From: Streptomyces spiralis
GTDB lineage: Bacteria > Actinomycetota > Actinomycetes > Streptomycetales > Streptomycetaceae
Assembly (NCBI RefSeq): GCF_014654675.1
Contig: NZ_BNBC01000016.1
Location: 62,001-126,000, forward strand
Length of the DNA stretch: 64,000 nucleotides
Reading direction: 5' to 3'
The notes beneath the pieces are model-generated. The model did no database searches. It saw only the letters and a program-made list of their open reading frames with translations, and was not told the origin of the DNA. Position 1 is the first letter of the stretch, and each line of letters begins with the position of its first letter. This document shows, one piece after another, positions 33,555 through 41,338 of the stretch. Both the position numbers and the translations under genes were made by a program.

Positions 33555-34897
33555 CGGGACTCCTTCTGCGCCGCGTGCTCGCGGAAGAGGCGCAGCCGCT
33601 CCTCGCCCACCTTCTTGCGCAGCTCCCAGTCCTCCACGCCCTGGTCCTCGTCGGTGGCGAGGACCAGCAGCCCCACCTTGCCCTCGTGCTCGTTCAGCTG
33701 GACCGACCGGGTGGCCTCGGGCGCCTGTTCCAGCGGGTAGACCCTGGACAGGGCCGGGACCACGCTGCCCAGCCGGAGCAGCCGGTTGGCCTCCCAGGCC
33801 TCGTGGATGTTGGCGCCGTGACTGCCGATGACCCGCTTCAGGCGCATCCACAGATAGCGGTTGTCGTAGGAGTGCCGGTAGCCGCTGCTCGATCCGCAGG
33901 TGACCACCGTGCCGCCGCGCCGGACCACGTTCACCGAGGTCTCGAACGTGGCGCGGCCCACGTGTTCGAAGACCACGTGCGGGTCCTCGCCCACCTCGCG
34001 GCGAATGGCCGAGCCCAGTGCCTTCCACGCGGTCGCGGGCTCGGTGCCGTCCTCGCCGAGACCCACGTCGTTGCGGTTGATCACGGCATGGCAGCCGAGG
34101 TCCGTCAGCAGATCGGCCTTGGCGTCCGAGCCCACCACCCCGACGGCGATGCCGCCGGCCCGGCGCACCAGCTGCACGGCGTAGGAGCCGAGACCGCCGG
34201 CCGCGCCCCAGATCAGGACCACGTCCCCGATCTTGATCCGTGCGCCCCGTTCGCTGATCAGCATCCGGTAGGCGGTGCCCAGGCACAGCGTGTTGCAGGC
34301 CGCCTCCTCCCAGGACAGGTGGGGCGGCTTGGGCACCAGCTGGGTGGCCCGGACCACGGCGAAGTCGCCGAAGGCGCCGAAGTTGGTCTCGAAACCCCAG
34401 GCGAGCATCCCCTCGGTGAGCATGCCGTCCCGTTGCGCGTCCGGGTCCTGCTCGTCGATGTACGGCGGGTTGACCACCACCCGGTCGCCCGGGGACCAGT
34501 GCCGCACCGCGCTGCCGACCCGGACCACCACCCCGGCCGCGTCCGAACCCACCACCTGGTAGTCGCGGTCGTGCCGCCCGGCCCAGCCGCCCTGCCGGGC
34601 GAACTGCTCCAGGAACCGGAAGGTGGGTATCGGCTCGTACAGGGCGGACCAGACGGTGTTGTAGTTCACCGCCGCCGCCATCACCGCCACCAGCACCTCG
34701 TCCGGGGCGAGTTCCGGCATGGGGACCTCGCCGACGTGCAGGGTCCTGCGGACGTCCTTGTTCCTGCCGTGCAGGCCCTGGAACAGGTGGTCCTCACCGC
34801 GTCGCAGGTGGACCGCACGGTAGGACTCGGGCACCGGGCAGGCGAGCAGCTGCTCTCGGCCGGCCCCCTGGCGCACCGCCTCGATGAGACGTGTCAT
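33551..34897 (-). CDS. ccr: Crotonyl-CoA carboxylase/reductase
   Basis: NADPH-dependent reductive carboxylation of 2-enoyl-CoA to alkylmalonyl-CoA. The product has 448 residues, typical of CCR. The nucleotide motif is WGAAGGLGSYAVQL. The CO2-pocket residues known from characterised CCRs appear to be present: Asn in AAAVNYNTVW, Phe-Glu in AWGFETNFGAFGDF and His in GSHGANIHEAW, so carboxylation and not simple reduction is expected. No PKS is present to use a malonyl extender, so the alkylmalonyl-CoA probably feeds the adjacent mutase. Its stop overlaps the adenylation start, and its ATG 34897 overlaps the mutase stop by one base. Confidence 0.93.
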   Translation of the reverse strand: MTRLIEAVRQGAGREQLLACPVPESYRAVHLRRGEDHLFQGLHGRNKDVRRTLHVGEVPMPELAPDEVLVAVMAAAVNYNTVWSALYEPIPTFRFLEQFARQGGWAGRHDRDYQVVGSDAAGVVVRVGSAVRHWSPGDRVVVNPPYIDEQDPDAQRDGMLTEGMLAWGFETNFGAFGDFAVVRATQLVPKPPHLSWEEAACNTLCLGTAYRMLISERGARIKIGDVVLIWGAAGGLGSYAVQLVRRAGGIAVGVVGSDAKADLLTDLGCHAVINRNDVGLGEDGTEPATAWKALGSAIRREVGEDPHVVFEHVGRATFETSVNVVRRGGTVVTCGSSSGYRHSYDNRYLWMRLKRVIGSHGANIHEAWEANRLLRLGSVVPALSRVYPLEQAPEATRSVQLNEHEGKVGLLVLATDEDQGVEDWELRKKVGEERLRLFREHAAQKESR

Positions 34898-36339
34898 CAG
34901 TCACTCTCCGGGACGTGGTCGTCGGGACGCATGGCCGCGCACAGCTGCCCGATGGTGGCGCGGGCGCGCACCGCGCGGATCAGTGCGGGCATGACGTTGC
35001 GCCCGGCCGCGGCGTCCTCGCGCAGCCGGTCGAGTTCGTCGCCCCAGGGGCGTCTGGTGATCTCACGCCGGCCGCCCGTGGTGGTGTGGCGCTCCGCCTG
35101 GAGCAGCCTGGTCTCGGACTCCACGGGGGTGGGCGCGGTGACCCCGACGACGGGACCCGGGTCGTGGAAGGCGAGGTCCTCGATCTCGCCCTCGAGCCAT
35201 CCGCTGCGGATGCACTCCGCGATTCCGCCGCGGGCGTCGATCCGCTCCAGCCAGTCGTCCACCTCGCGGCCCAGCGTCTCCACCAGTTGCTCGATCACCC
35301 GCGAGCCGCCCAGGGGATCCGGGTAGTGCGCCAGGTCGGTCTCCTCGGCGAGGATCTGCTGGGTGCGCAGGGCGATCCTCGCCCCGAGCGGCCCCGGCGT
35401 CTGTACGGCTTCGTCGAAGCTGCACACGTGCAGCGACTGGGTGCCGCCGAGCACCGCGGCGATCGCCTGCACGGTGGCCCGGACGATGTTGTTGAGGGGC
35501 TCCTGGTAGGCCAGCGCCGAGCCGAAGGTGTTGACCTGGGTGCGCAGCTTCATGGCCCTGGGATCGCGGACGCCCCAGAGCGACCTCATGCGCTCCGCGT
35601 AGCGCCGGCGGGCGACCCGCAGCTTCGCCGCCTCCTTCAGCAGTTCCATGTCGGTCCCGAAGATGAAGCTGAAGCGGGCCGCCACCGCTTCGGCCGAGTG
35701 GCCGCGCGCCACCATGCCGCGCAGGTACTCGTCCACGCTCGCCAGGGCGCAGGCCACCTCGAGAGCGGCGTCGGCCCCGGCCTCCCGCGCATGGCCGCCC
35801 GAGACGGAGACGGGATTGACGCCGGGGAGCTCCTGAAGGCAGTACTCGATCACGTCGAGCCCGTAGCGGACGCTGGTCGGCAGGTCGTAGACGTACGCCT
35901 TGCGGGCCAGGAACTCCTTCAGCATCTCGTTCTGCAGGGTGCCGCGCAGCGCGGCCGGTGCCACGCCGGTCTGCTCGGCCAGCACGATCCACATCGCGAG
36001 CAGCATGGGAGCGGTGGCGTTGATGGTGAACGACACCGACACCTTGTCGAGCGGGATGCCGTCGAAGACCTCGGCGAGGTCGTCCACCGTGGCGACCGAC
36101 ACCCCGGTGCGGCCCACCTCTCCGTGGGCCGCCGGGTCGTCGGGGTCGAGTCCGAGCTGGGTGGGCAGGTCGAAGGCGAGGGACAGGCCGGTCTCGCCCA
36201 TCTCCAGCAGGTACCTGAAGCGGGCGTTGGTGGATTCGGCGCTGCTCAGCCCCGCCAGTTGACGCATGGTCCACAGCCGGGTGGTGTACCCGGCCGGGTG
36301 GATCCCGGCGTCGTAGGGGAACTCGCCCGGTACGCCCAT
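34897..36339 (-). CDS. B12-dependent acyl-CoA mutase, large subunit without B12 domain
   Basis: A 480-residue member of the methylmalonyl/ethylmalonyl/isobutyryl-CoA mutase family, with GYTTRLWTMRQLAGLSSAEST, GLSLAFDLPTQLGLDPDDP, FSFIFGTDMELLKEAAKLR, GGTQSLHVCSFDEA and DPLGGSRVIEQLVE. These form the substrate TIM barrel. The C-terminal cobalamin-binding domain (DxHxxG...) found in one-chain enzymes is absent, and no small B12 subunit gene is seen in the window, so a partner must come from elsewhere. Paired with CCR it suggests ethylmalonyl-CoA to methylsuccinyl-CoA chemistry or a related carbon-skeleton rearrangement; the substrate is inferred. Confidence 0.88.
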   Translation of the reverse strand: MGVPGEFPYDAGIHPAGYTTRLWTMRQLAGLSSAESTNARFRYLLEMGETGLSLAFDLPTQLGLDPDDPAAHGEVGRTGVSVATVDDLAEVFDGIPLDKVSVSFTINATAPMLLAMWIVLAEQTGVAPAALRGTLQNEMLKEFLARKAYVYDLPTSVRYGLDVIEYCLQELPGVNPVSVSGGHAREAGADAALEVACALASVDEYLRGMVARGHSAEAVAARFSFIFGTDMELLKEAAKLRVARRRYAERMRSLWGVRDPRAMKLRTQVNTFGSALAYQEPLNNIVRATVQAIAAVLGGTQSLHVCSFDEAVQTPGPLGARIALRTQQILAEETDLAHYPDPLGGSRVIEQLVETLGREVDDWLERIDARGGIAECIRSGWLEGEIEDLAFHDPGPVVGVTAPTPVESETRLLQAERHTTTGGRREITRRPWGDELDRLREDAAAGRNVMPALIRAVRARATIGQLCAAMRPDDHVPESD

Positions 36340-36343
36340 GGGG

Positions 36344-36625
36344 TCAGTCCTCTGTGCCGCTCTGGACGAGGTCGAGTTCGAGGACGAGGTCGTGGACGGA
36401 CTCGGCGAACTCGGCTATCTCCGGGTGCTCGAAGAGCAGGATCAGCGGGATCTCGACGCCGTACCGGGTGCGCAGCGCCGCCACGATCCGGGTGGCGACG
36501 AGAGAGTCGACGCCGAGCTCCAGCAGGTTGTCGTGGCGGCCGACGGCGGACAGGCCGAGCGCGCCGGCGGTGATGTCGTGCACCGCCGTCTCGACCTCGG
36601 CGAGGGTCGCGGTGTCTGTGGGCAT
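36344..36625 (-). CDS. Acyl/peptidyl carrier protein
   Basis: A 93-residue carrier protein with the phosphopantetheine serine in LLELGVDSLVATRIVAAL. The LGVDSL signature is commoner in acyl carrier proteins than in the LGGDSL of the other carrier at 31793, so the two may hold different cargo. It lies between the mutase and the reductase, 4 bases from the mutase start, and could hold the CoA-derived acyl unit or its reduction substrate. Confidence 0.88.
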   Translation of the reverse strand: MPTDTATLAEVETAVHDITAGALGLSAVGRHDNLLELGVDSLVATRIVAALRTRYGVEIPLILLFEHPEIAEFAESVHDLVLELDLVQSGTED

Positions 36626-36701
36626 GGGTGCGTCCCTGTCTGTGAGGGGTGTCCTACGAAGGGGGCCGGGCCGGGGAGGGGCGCCGGTGCGGGGTGCGGC
36701 T

Positions 36702-38045
36702 TCACGCGGCGGCGAAGCCGCGCGCCTCGTTGAGGAACTGGCCGAGGTATCCGTCGTGCGGCAGGTACGGGTCCTTCCACCAGTCGGCGACCCTGCCGTG
36801 GAGCACGGTGCGGATCCCGGGGGACTCCAGGGCCTCTTCGACGAGCGCGGCGCTGTCGGTCAGCAGGGTCAGGGCGAGCGAGTCGTCCAGCGGGCCCACG
36901 CCGTCCGACGGCCGCCAGGGCGCCACCCACACGCAGGGGAAGGGCAGTTCGGTCCGCAGCCCGGGGTGGTCGCCGCGGTCCACGCACAGGACGGCGGGAC
37001 GCAGCGCCACGCCGTCGTCACCCACGGGTGCCAGCGGGCCGTCCTCGTAGTGACGGGCCGTCAGGTCGGGTGCCCCCTGGGCGGCCCGGTCGACGGACGC
37101 CCTGAGCGCTTCGGCCTCCTTGCGCGGGCGGACCGGCAGGACCGCCCGGTCGTCGGTGACCGGGTGGGCCGGCAGCCGGGCCAGCCGCTCGGCCAGCGCC
37201 TCGGCCAGCTCCCGGTGGTCGCCGGAGGTGAGGACGGCGCTGGTGTTGGTGCACCGCACGCCTCCGTCCGAGGCGATCTCCGTGACCAGGTGGTCCAGCG
37301 TGCGGTCGTCGTACGCGCCGTCCACCAGGATCTTCGTCCGCCCCGGCCCGCGCACCAGCACGCGGTCGTTGCCGCGCATCCGGGCGACCGTGGCCTCACT
37401 GCCGTACACCAGAGCCAGATCTGCCGCCTGGACGAGCGAGTCCGCGGCGGAATGGGATCCGGGGAGCAGGCTGATCCAGTGCGGGTCGAGGCCGGCCCGG
37501 AGCAGGGCCCGCACAAGACGCAGCGGGGTGAACGGGTCCCGGGTGCCCGGCCGTACGGCCACCCGGTATCCCATGGCGAGGGCCTGGAGCCAGGCCCCGT
37601 GGGTGGCCGGATGGTTGCTGGGGGCCACGACGCCGAGCACGGAGCCGCGGCGCACCCAGCGGGCCGTCCGGCCGGCCCCGACCGGGGACTGCCTGCCGAC
37701 GACCGTGCCGAGCAGGGCGCAGTCGCCGCGCATCCGCTCGAGCGTCCCACGGGCGACCGCCACGGGCACGCCCGAGGCCAGCGCCTGGAGCCGGCAGTAC
37801 TCCTCGGGGGTCTGCCCGCCCAGCGTCGCCCCCGCGAACAGGGCGCCCGCCTCGGCGAGCACCGCCAGCCGCTCGTCCGGGTCCAGGGCCGGTGCCTGGC
37901 GCATGGCCTTCGCGGTCAGCCTCGTCGTGAGGGCGGGCGCCTCGTGGACCTCGGCGAGCGGGTTGCCGTTCACGTCGTGCAGCGGGCGGGAGTCACGTGA
38001 CCGGTGCTCCTGGCCGCCGCGCAGTACGGGGATGAACGTCTCCAT
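36702..38045 (-). CDS. Aldehyde dehydrogenase-superfamily acyl reductase
   Basis: A 447-residue ALDH-fold protein, closer to acyl-CoA/LuxC-type reductases than to classical aldehyde dehydrogenases. It has a nucleotide-binding region (SVLGVVAPSNHPATHGAW, MGYRVAVRPGTRDPFTP), LALVYGSEATVARM and the catalytic cysteine in DGGVRCTNTSAVL. It may reduce a thioester (on the ACP at 36344 or a CoA) to an aldehyde, or oxidise an aldehyde; the direction is not decidable from sequence. ATG 38045 is one base from the DUF362 stop. Confidence 0.8.
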   Translation of the reverse strand: METFIPVLRGGQEHRSRDSRPLHDVNGNPLAEVHEAPALTTRLTAKAMRQAPALDPDERLAVLAEAGALFAGATLGGQTPEEYCRLQALASGVPVAVARGTLERMRGDCALLGTVVGRQSPVGAGRTARWVRRGSVLGVVAPSNHPATHGAWLQALAMGYRVAVRPGTRDPFTPLRLVRALLRAGLDPHWISLLPGSHSAADSLVQAADLALVYGSEATVARMRGNDRVLVRGPGRTKILVDGAYDDRTLDHLVTEIASDGGVRCTNTSAVLTSGDHRELAEALAERLARLPAHPVTDDRAVLPVRPRKEAEALRASVDRAAQGAPDLTARHYEDGPLAPVGDDGVALRPAVLCVDRGDHPGLRTELPFPCVWVAPWRPSDGVGPLDDSLALTLLTDSAALVEEALESPGIRTVLHGRVADWWKDPYLPHDGYLGQFLNEARGFAAA

Positions 38046-38046
38046 G

Positions 38047-39270
38047 TCAGATCCACTCCTCGAGTGACAGTCCGGCGAACCCGTCGGCGTCCTGGGCGCT
38101 CGCCTCCTGGCGCGGCACGCGGAACTGGGTGGCTTCCTGCTCCGTGACGGACTGGCCCATCGCGTAGCGCAGCCCGGCGGTCTGGATCGCCCGCGGCGGG
38201 CACCCCTCCAGGTACACGCCGGCGTCGCGGTGCTCGTACATCGCGTTGCCCACCAGGACCACCGCGCCGCGCAGCGCCGGAAGCCGTTCCATCGGGCCGG
38301 ACACGATCGTCATCTCCCCCGGGAACCGCAGGAGTTCGTCGCGCAGCAGGTGCAGCGCGGCGGCCAGCCAGCGGCGGCAGTCCTCGCACGCCGTCTCGGC
38401 GTGGACGTGGATGCCCTCCCGGGGCGGGGTGAGGTCCACCGGGGCGCGCCGGATCTTGAACGCCGCGTCCTCCACCGCCGTGCCCCGCACGTCGATGTCG
38501 GCGAGGTCGATCGGCCCGAGCCCCCGGGCGTGGGCGTCGCGCAGATAGGCGAGCTCCCAGGACCCCACGCCGGCGACCGCCGCCATCGTCACGTCCAGGG
38601 CCACCGCGTTGCGCGAGGCCGCGATCAGACCGGCCTCACGCGTCGTGCCCTCCATCGGGTAGTTCCCCTCGATGACGGTCGTCGCGTCGCAGACCACCAG
38701 ATGCTGCGGGCGCAGTTGGTTGAGGTCGACGATCGCCTCCTCGACCCCGGCCATGTGGACGATGCGCGTGGTGAATCCCGGCAGCAGGCCCACCAGGTTC
38801 TTCATGGCGTTGGTCAGCACCACGCTGGAGTGGGTGCGCAGTTGGGGCGCTCCGATGAAGAAGTCGCAGTCCAGCACCAGGTCGGGAACGGCGATCGGCA
38901 CCCTCAGCGACGTGGCGCCGGGCACCTGGACCACGCGCAGCGGCCGGTCGTCGAAGCTGACCACCTGGGCGTAGCGGTGGACGGGGGCCCGGTGGAGTAT
39001 CTCCTTCAGCACGTGCGTGCGTTCGGCCACGTAGACCTCGGCCCCGCGCGCCGACGCCCGCGCCGCCACGGCCAGCAGCAGTTCGGGACTCGTCCTGAAC
39101 CCCGGTTTGCGCTGGAACATGTTGGGCTTGATGACCACGCGGTCGCCCTTGCCGACGTCCTGCAAGGGCCGGCCCAGGAGATCCAGCGCCTCCTCGACCG
39201 CGGCGTCGACCGCCTCTTCGGTCGCCGTCGCCGCCCGGGTGAGCGAAACGGCCGTCAGGTCTCCCGTCAC
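38047..39270 (-). CDS. DUF362 protein, candidate nickel-pincer-nucleotide enzyme
   Basis: A 407-residue DUF362-family protein of unknown chemistry. The core contains VVIKPNMFQRK, the block IGAPQLRTHSSVVLTNAMKNLVG and LLPGFTTRIVHMAG. Here His147, Lys157 and His172 are spaced H-x9-K-x14-H. In lactate racemase LarA the NPN cofactor uses His174, Lys184 and His200 (H-x9-K-x15-H), and His86 here stands roughly where His108 of LarA would. With larE, larB and larC in the same cluster and no larA, an NPN-binding role is my inference. The ferredoxin-like CxxC clusters of some DUF362 proteins are absent. GTG 39270; second gene of the minus operon. Confidence 0.75.
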   Translation of the reverse strand: MTGDLTAVSLTRAATATEEAVDAAVEEALDLLGRPLQDVGKGDRVVIKPNMFQRKPGFRTSPELLLAVAARASARGAEVYVAERTHVLKEILHRAPVHRYAQVVSFDDRPLRVVQVPGATSLRVPIAVPDLVLDCDFFIGAPQLRTHSSVVLTNAMKNLVGLLPGFTTRIVHMAGVEEAIVDLNQLRPQHLVVCDATTVIEGNYPMEGTTREAGLIAASRNAVALDVTMAAVAGVGSWELAYLRDAHARGLGPIDLADIDVRGTAVEDAAFKIRRAPVDLTPPREGIHVHAETACEDCRRWLAAALHLLRDELLRFPGEMTIVSGPMERLPALRGAVVLVGNAMYEHRDAGVYLEGCPPRAIQTAGLRYAMGQSVTEQEATQFRVPRQEASAQDADGFAGLSLEEWI

Positions 39271-39307
39271 GACTGTCCCCTGTCCGACACCGTGCCCCCG
39301 GGGGCGC

Positions 39308-39979
39308 TCAGAAGGGCCATCCGTCGATGACCACGGCGCGGGCCGGCGCGGCCTCCACGTCGGCGATCTTGACGGGCAGCGCCATCAACTGGACGACGGG
39401 GCCGCCGACCTGGTCGAGGTTCTGGATGTTCTCCAGAATGGGGATGCCGGCGGACAGCAGGCGCCGGTGCACCTGTCCGCTGCGGTCGTCGGGCCGCTCC
39501 GTGATGCAGTCCATGCCGACCAGGACGGCCCCGTTGTCCGCCATCCAGTCGGCGGCGGAGACGGTCAGGTACGGCGGCTTGTCCCAGTAGTCATCCCGGC
39601 CCAGGTAGCGGTTCGGGTGGTCGGTGCGCACCAGCAGCCGGTCCCCGGGCTGCCACACGTCGCGCAGCGCCTTCTCCAGGTCCTCGCCGGTGACCGGGTC
39701 GAGGTCGCGCTTGTGGGAGAGGTCCGCGACGCAGGCACGGCCGACGAAGGTGTCCAGCGGGACCTCGTCAATCTTTTCCCGGTCCTCGAAGAAGTGGTAA
39801 CCGGATTCCACATGCGTTCCGTTATGCGGGAACAGCTGGAGGTCGGAAAACGTCCGGCCGACGCCCGACGGATCGGTCTCGGGGGACATGGCCCTGCGTA
39901 CCCCGAATTTCGGGTACCACGGCGCGTCATAAGAGGGCATGCCCTCGTACCAGCCCTGGCTGATGTCGATGATTTTCAC
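39308..39979 (-). CDS. Cyclase-family (kynurenine formamidase-like) metal hydrolase
   Basis: A 223-residue protein of the cyclase / kynurenine formamidase superfamily, with the metal motif HNGTHVESGYHF (His-x-Gly-Thr-His-x-Glu) and GMDCITERPDD near the C-terminal active site. Family members hydrolyse formamides or amides, or act as isatin hydrolases and polyketide cyclases. GTG 39979 is preceded by GAGGGAG; an in-frame start at 40042 is weaker. As first gene of the 13-kb minus operon it sets the promoter position. Its substrate is unknown. Confidence 0.85.
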   Translation of the reverse strand: MKIIDISQGWYEGMPSYDAPWYPKFGVRRAMSPETDPSGVGRTFSDLQLFPHNGTHVESGYHFFEDREKIDEVPLDTFVGRACVADLSHKRDLDPVTGEDLEKALRDVWQPGDRLLVRTDHPNRYLGRDDYWDKPPYLTVSAADWMADNGAVLVGMDCITERPDDRSGQVHRRLLSAGIPILENIQNLDQVGGPVVQLMALPVKIADVEAAPARAVVIDGWPF

Positions 39980-40259
39980 GGCCCACTCCCTCGCTCGGCC
40001 TGTGTGACAGCCGTCCTCACTCGAGGACTGCCCGGCGATCACAGCACGTCAGACGGCGATCGTGGGCACTTCCACGGGAGATTGGCAGCATCCTGCCAGC
40101 GCACTGCCATGAGCGGCCGACCCCTGGTTAGCTTTCGGCACAGGTCGTTCTCCGACCGCAGCCACCGGGAGTGTCCGGTGTCGCTCACACTCAGGCCGAA
40201 ATGGCTTGGAGTCGCAATCGGGAGAAGATCCCGCGTGCCAGCCCATTTGGAAGGCTCCC
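39980..40259. promoter_or_regulatory. Divergent promoter region of the two main operons
   Basis: A 280-base region that should drive both long operons. Visible elements are: inverted repeat GTCCTC-4-GAGGAC (40013-40028); an 8-base direct repeat CGGCGATC at 40033 and 40054 (21-base period, near the 22-base spacing of SARP heptamer repeats); and inverted repeat TGGCAG-4-CTGCCA (40083-40098). These are candidate SARP or LuxR operators. The DAHP synthase ATG is preceded by TTTGGAAGG. Confidence 0.5.
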
Positions 40260-41315
40260 ATGATCGTGGCAATGCGTCCGCGGGCCACCCGCGAACAGCT
40301 GGATTACGTCTCCGGAATTCTCCGGGACCAGGGCCTGATCGCGGTGTCCAGCACGATGGACGACATCGCGATGCTCATCACCGAGCAGTGCGGAACGCCG
40401 GAACTGGTGTCTGCCGTGGAGAAGGCCGCCGGGGTGGACCGCGTGATCGCGCTGTCGGGCCCGCAGCGCCTGACGAGCCGTGAGTTCCGCGCCGAGGACA
40501 CCGTGGTGAAGGTCGGGCCCTCGGGTGAGGCCGCGTTCGGCGGCACCGAGTTCACGGTGATCGCCGGCCCCTGCGCGGTGGAGGGCCGGGACCAGATGTT
40601 CTCGGTGGTGGACGCCGTCGTCGCGGCCGGCGCGGTCATGGTGCGCGGCGGCGCGTTCAAGCCCCGCTCCTCTCCCTACAGCTTCCAGGGGATGGGACTG
40701 GCGGGTCTCGCCCTCCTGGCGGAACAGCGCAAGCGCACCGGCCTGCCGGTGGTCACCGAGGTCGTCACCCCCGGCGACGTGGAGTGCGTCGCGGAGGAGA
40801 GCGACATGCTCCAGATCGGCACGCGCAACATGCAGAACTTCGAGCTGCTGCGCGAGGCCGGGGCGTCGGGGCGGCCGGTCCTCCTCAAGCGGGGCATGTC
40901 GGCCACGATCGAGGAGTGGCTGATGGCCGCCGAGTACGTGATGCAGGCGGGCAACGGCGACGTCGTCCTGTGCGAGCGCGGCATCCGCAGCTACGACCGC
41001 AGCACCCGGTTCACGCTGGACCTCAGCGCCGTGGCCGAGGCCAAGCGGCTCACCCATCTGCCCGTGATCGTCGACCCCAGCCACAGCACCGGCCGGCCCC
41101 ACCTGGTCGGGCCGATGTCCCTGGCCGCGGCCTCCTGCGGTGCCGACGGCCTGCTCATCGACGTGCACACCGACGCGCGCAACGCGCTGTGCGACGGCGC
41201 CCAGGCGCTCACCGCGCAGCAGTTCGGCGCGCTCATGGACCGGCTCAAGCCCGTGGTGGAGGCCGTGGGACGGACCCTGCCCGTCACCCCCGCCCGCTCG
41301 CTGGCCCAGGTCTGA
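40260..41315 (+). CDS. DAHP synthase (type I-beta, with regulatory domain)
   Basis: 3-Deoxy-7-phosphoheptulonate synthase: condenses phosphoenolpyruvate and erythrose-4-phosphate, committing carbon to the shikimate pathway. The 351-residue product has a ferredoxin-like regulatory N-domain (about 1-70) and a TIM barrel with FTVIAGPCAVEG, VRGGAFKPRSSPYSFQG, LLKRGMSATIEEW, CERGIRSYD and DPSHSTGRP. The usual primary enzyme in Streptomyces is type II, so a type I-beta copy beside an isochorismate synthase indicates extra chorismate supply for the pathway. The N-domain suggests residual aromatic feedback control. First gene of the right-hand operon. Confidence 0.93.
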   Translation: MIVAMRPRATREQLDYVSGILRDQGLIAVSSTMDDIAMLITEQCGTPELVSAVEKAAGVDRVIALSGPQRLTSREFRAEDTVVKVGPSGEAAFGGTEFTVIAGPCAVEGRDQMFSVVDAVVAAGAVMVRGGAFKPRSSPYSFQGMGLAGLALLAEQRKRTGLPVVTEVVTPGDVECVAEESDMLQIGTRNMQNFELLREAGASGRPVLLKRGMSATIEEWLMAAEYVMQAGNGDVVLCERGIRSYDRSTRFTLDLSAVAEAKRLTHLPVIVDPSHSTGRPHLVGPMSLAAASCGADGLLIDVHTDARNALCDGAQALTAQQFGALMDRLKPVVEAVGRTLPVTPARSLAQV

Positions 41316-41338
41316 CCCGCTTCTGACGGAGGAGAAAC

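Noticed and set aside
33551..36339. CCR and mutase as evidence for a polyketide synthase cluster
   Set aside because: No ketosynthase, acyltransferase or other PKS domain is found in the window, so PKS extender supply is not supported here.
38047..39270. Iron-sulfur ferredoxin-type function for the DUF362 protein
   Set aside because: Some DUF362 proteins carry CxxCxxC clusters; this one has only a lone CEDC segment, insufficient for a ferredoxin-like cluster.
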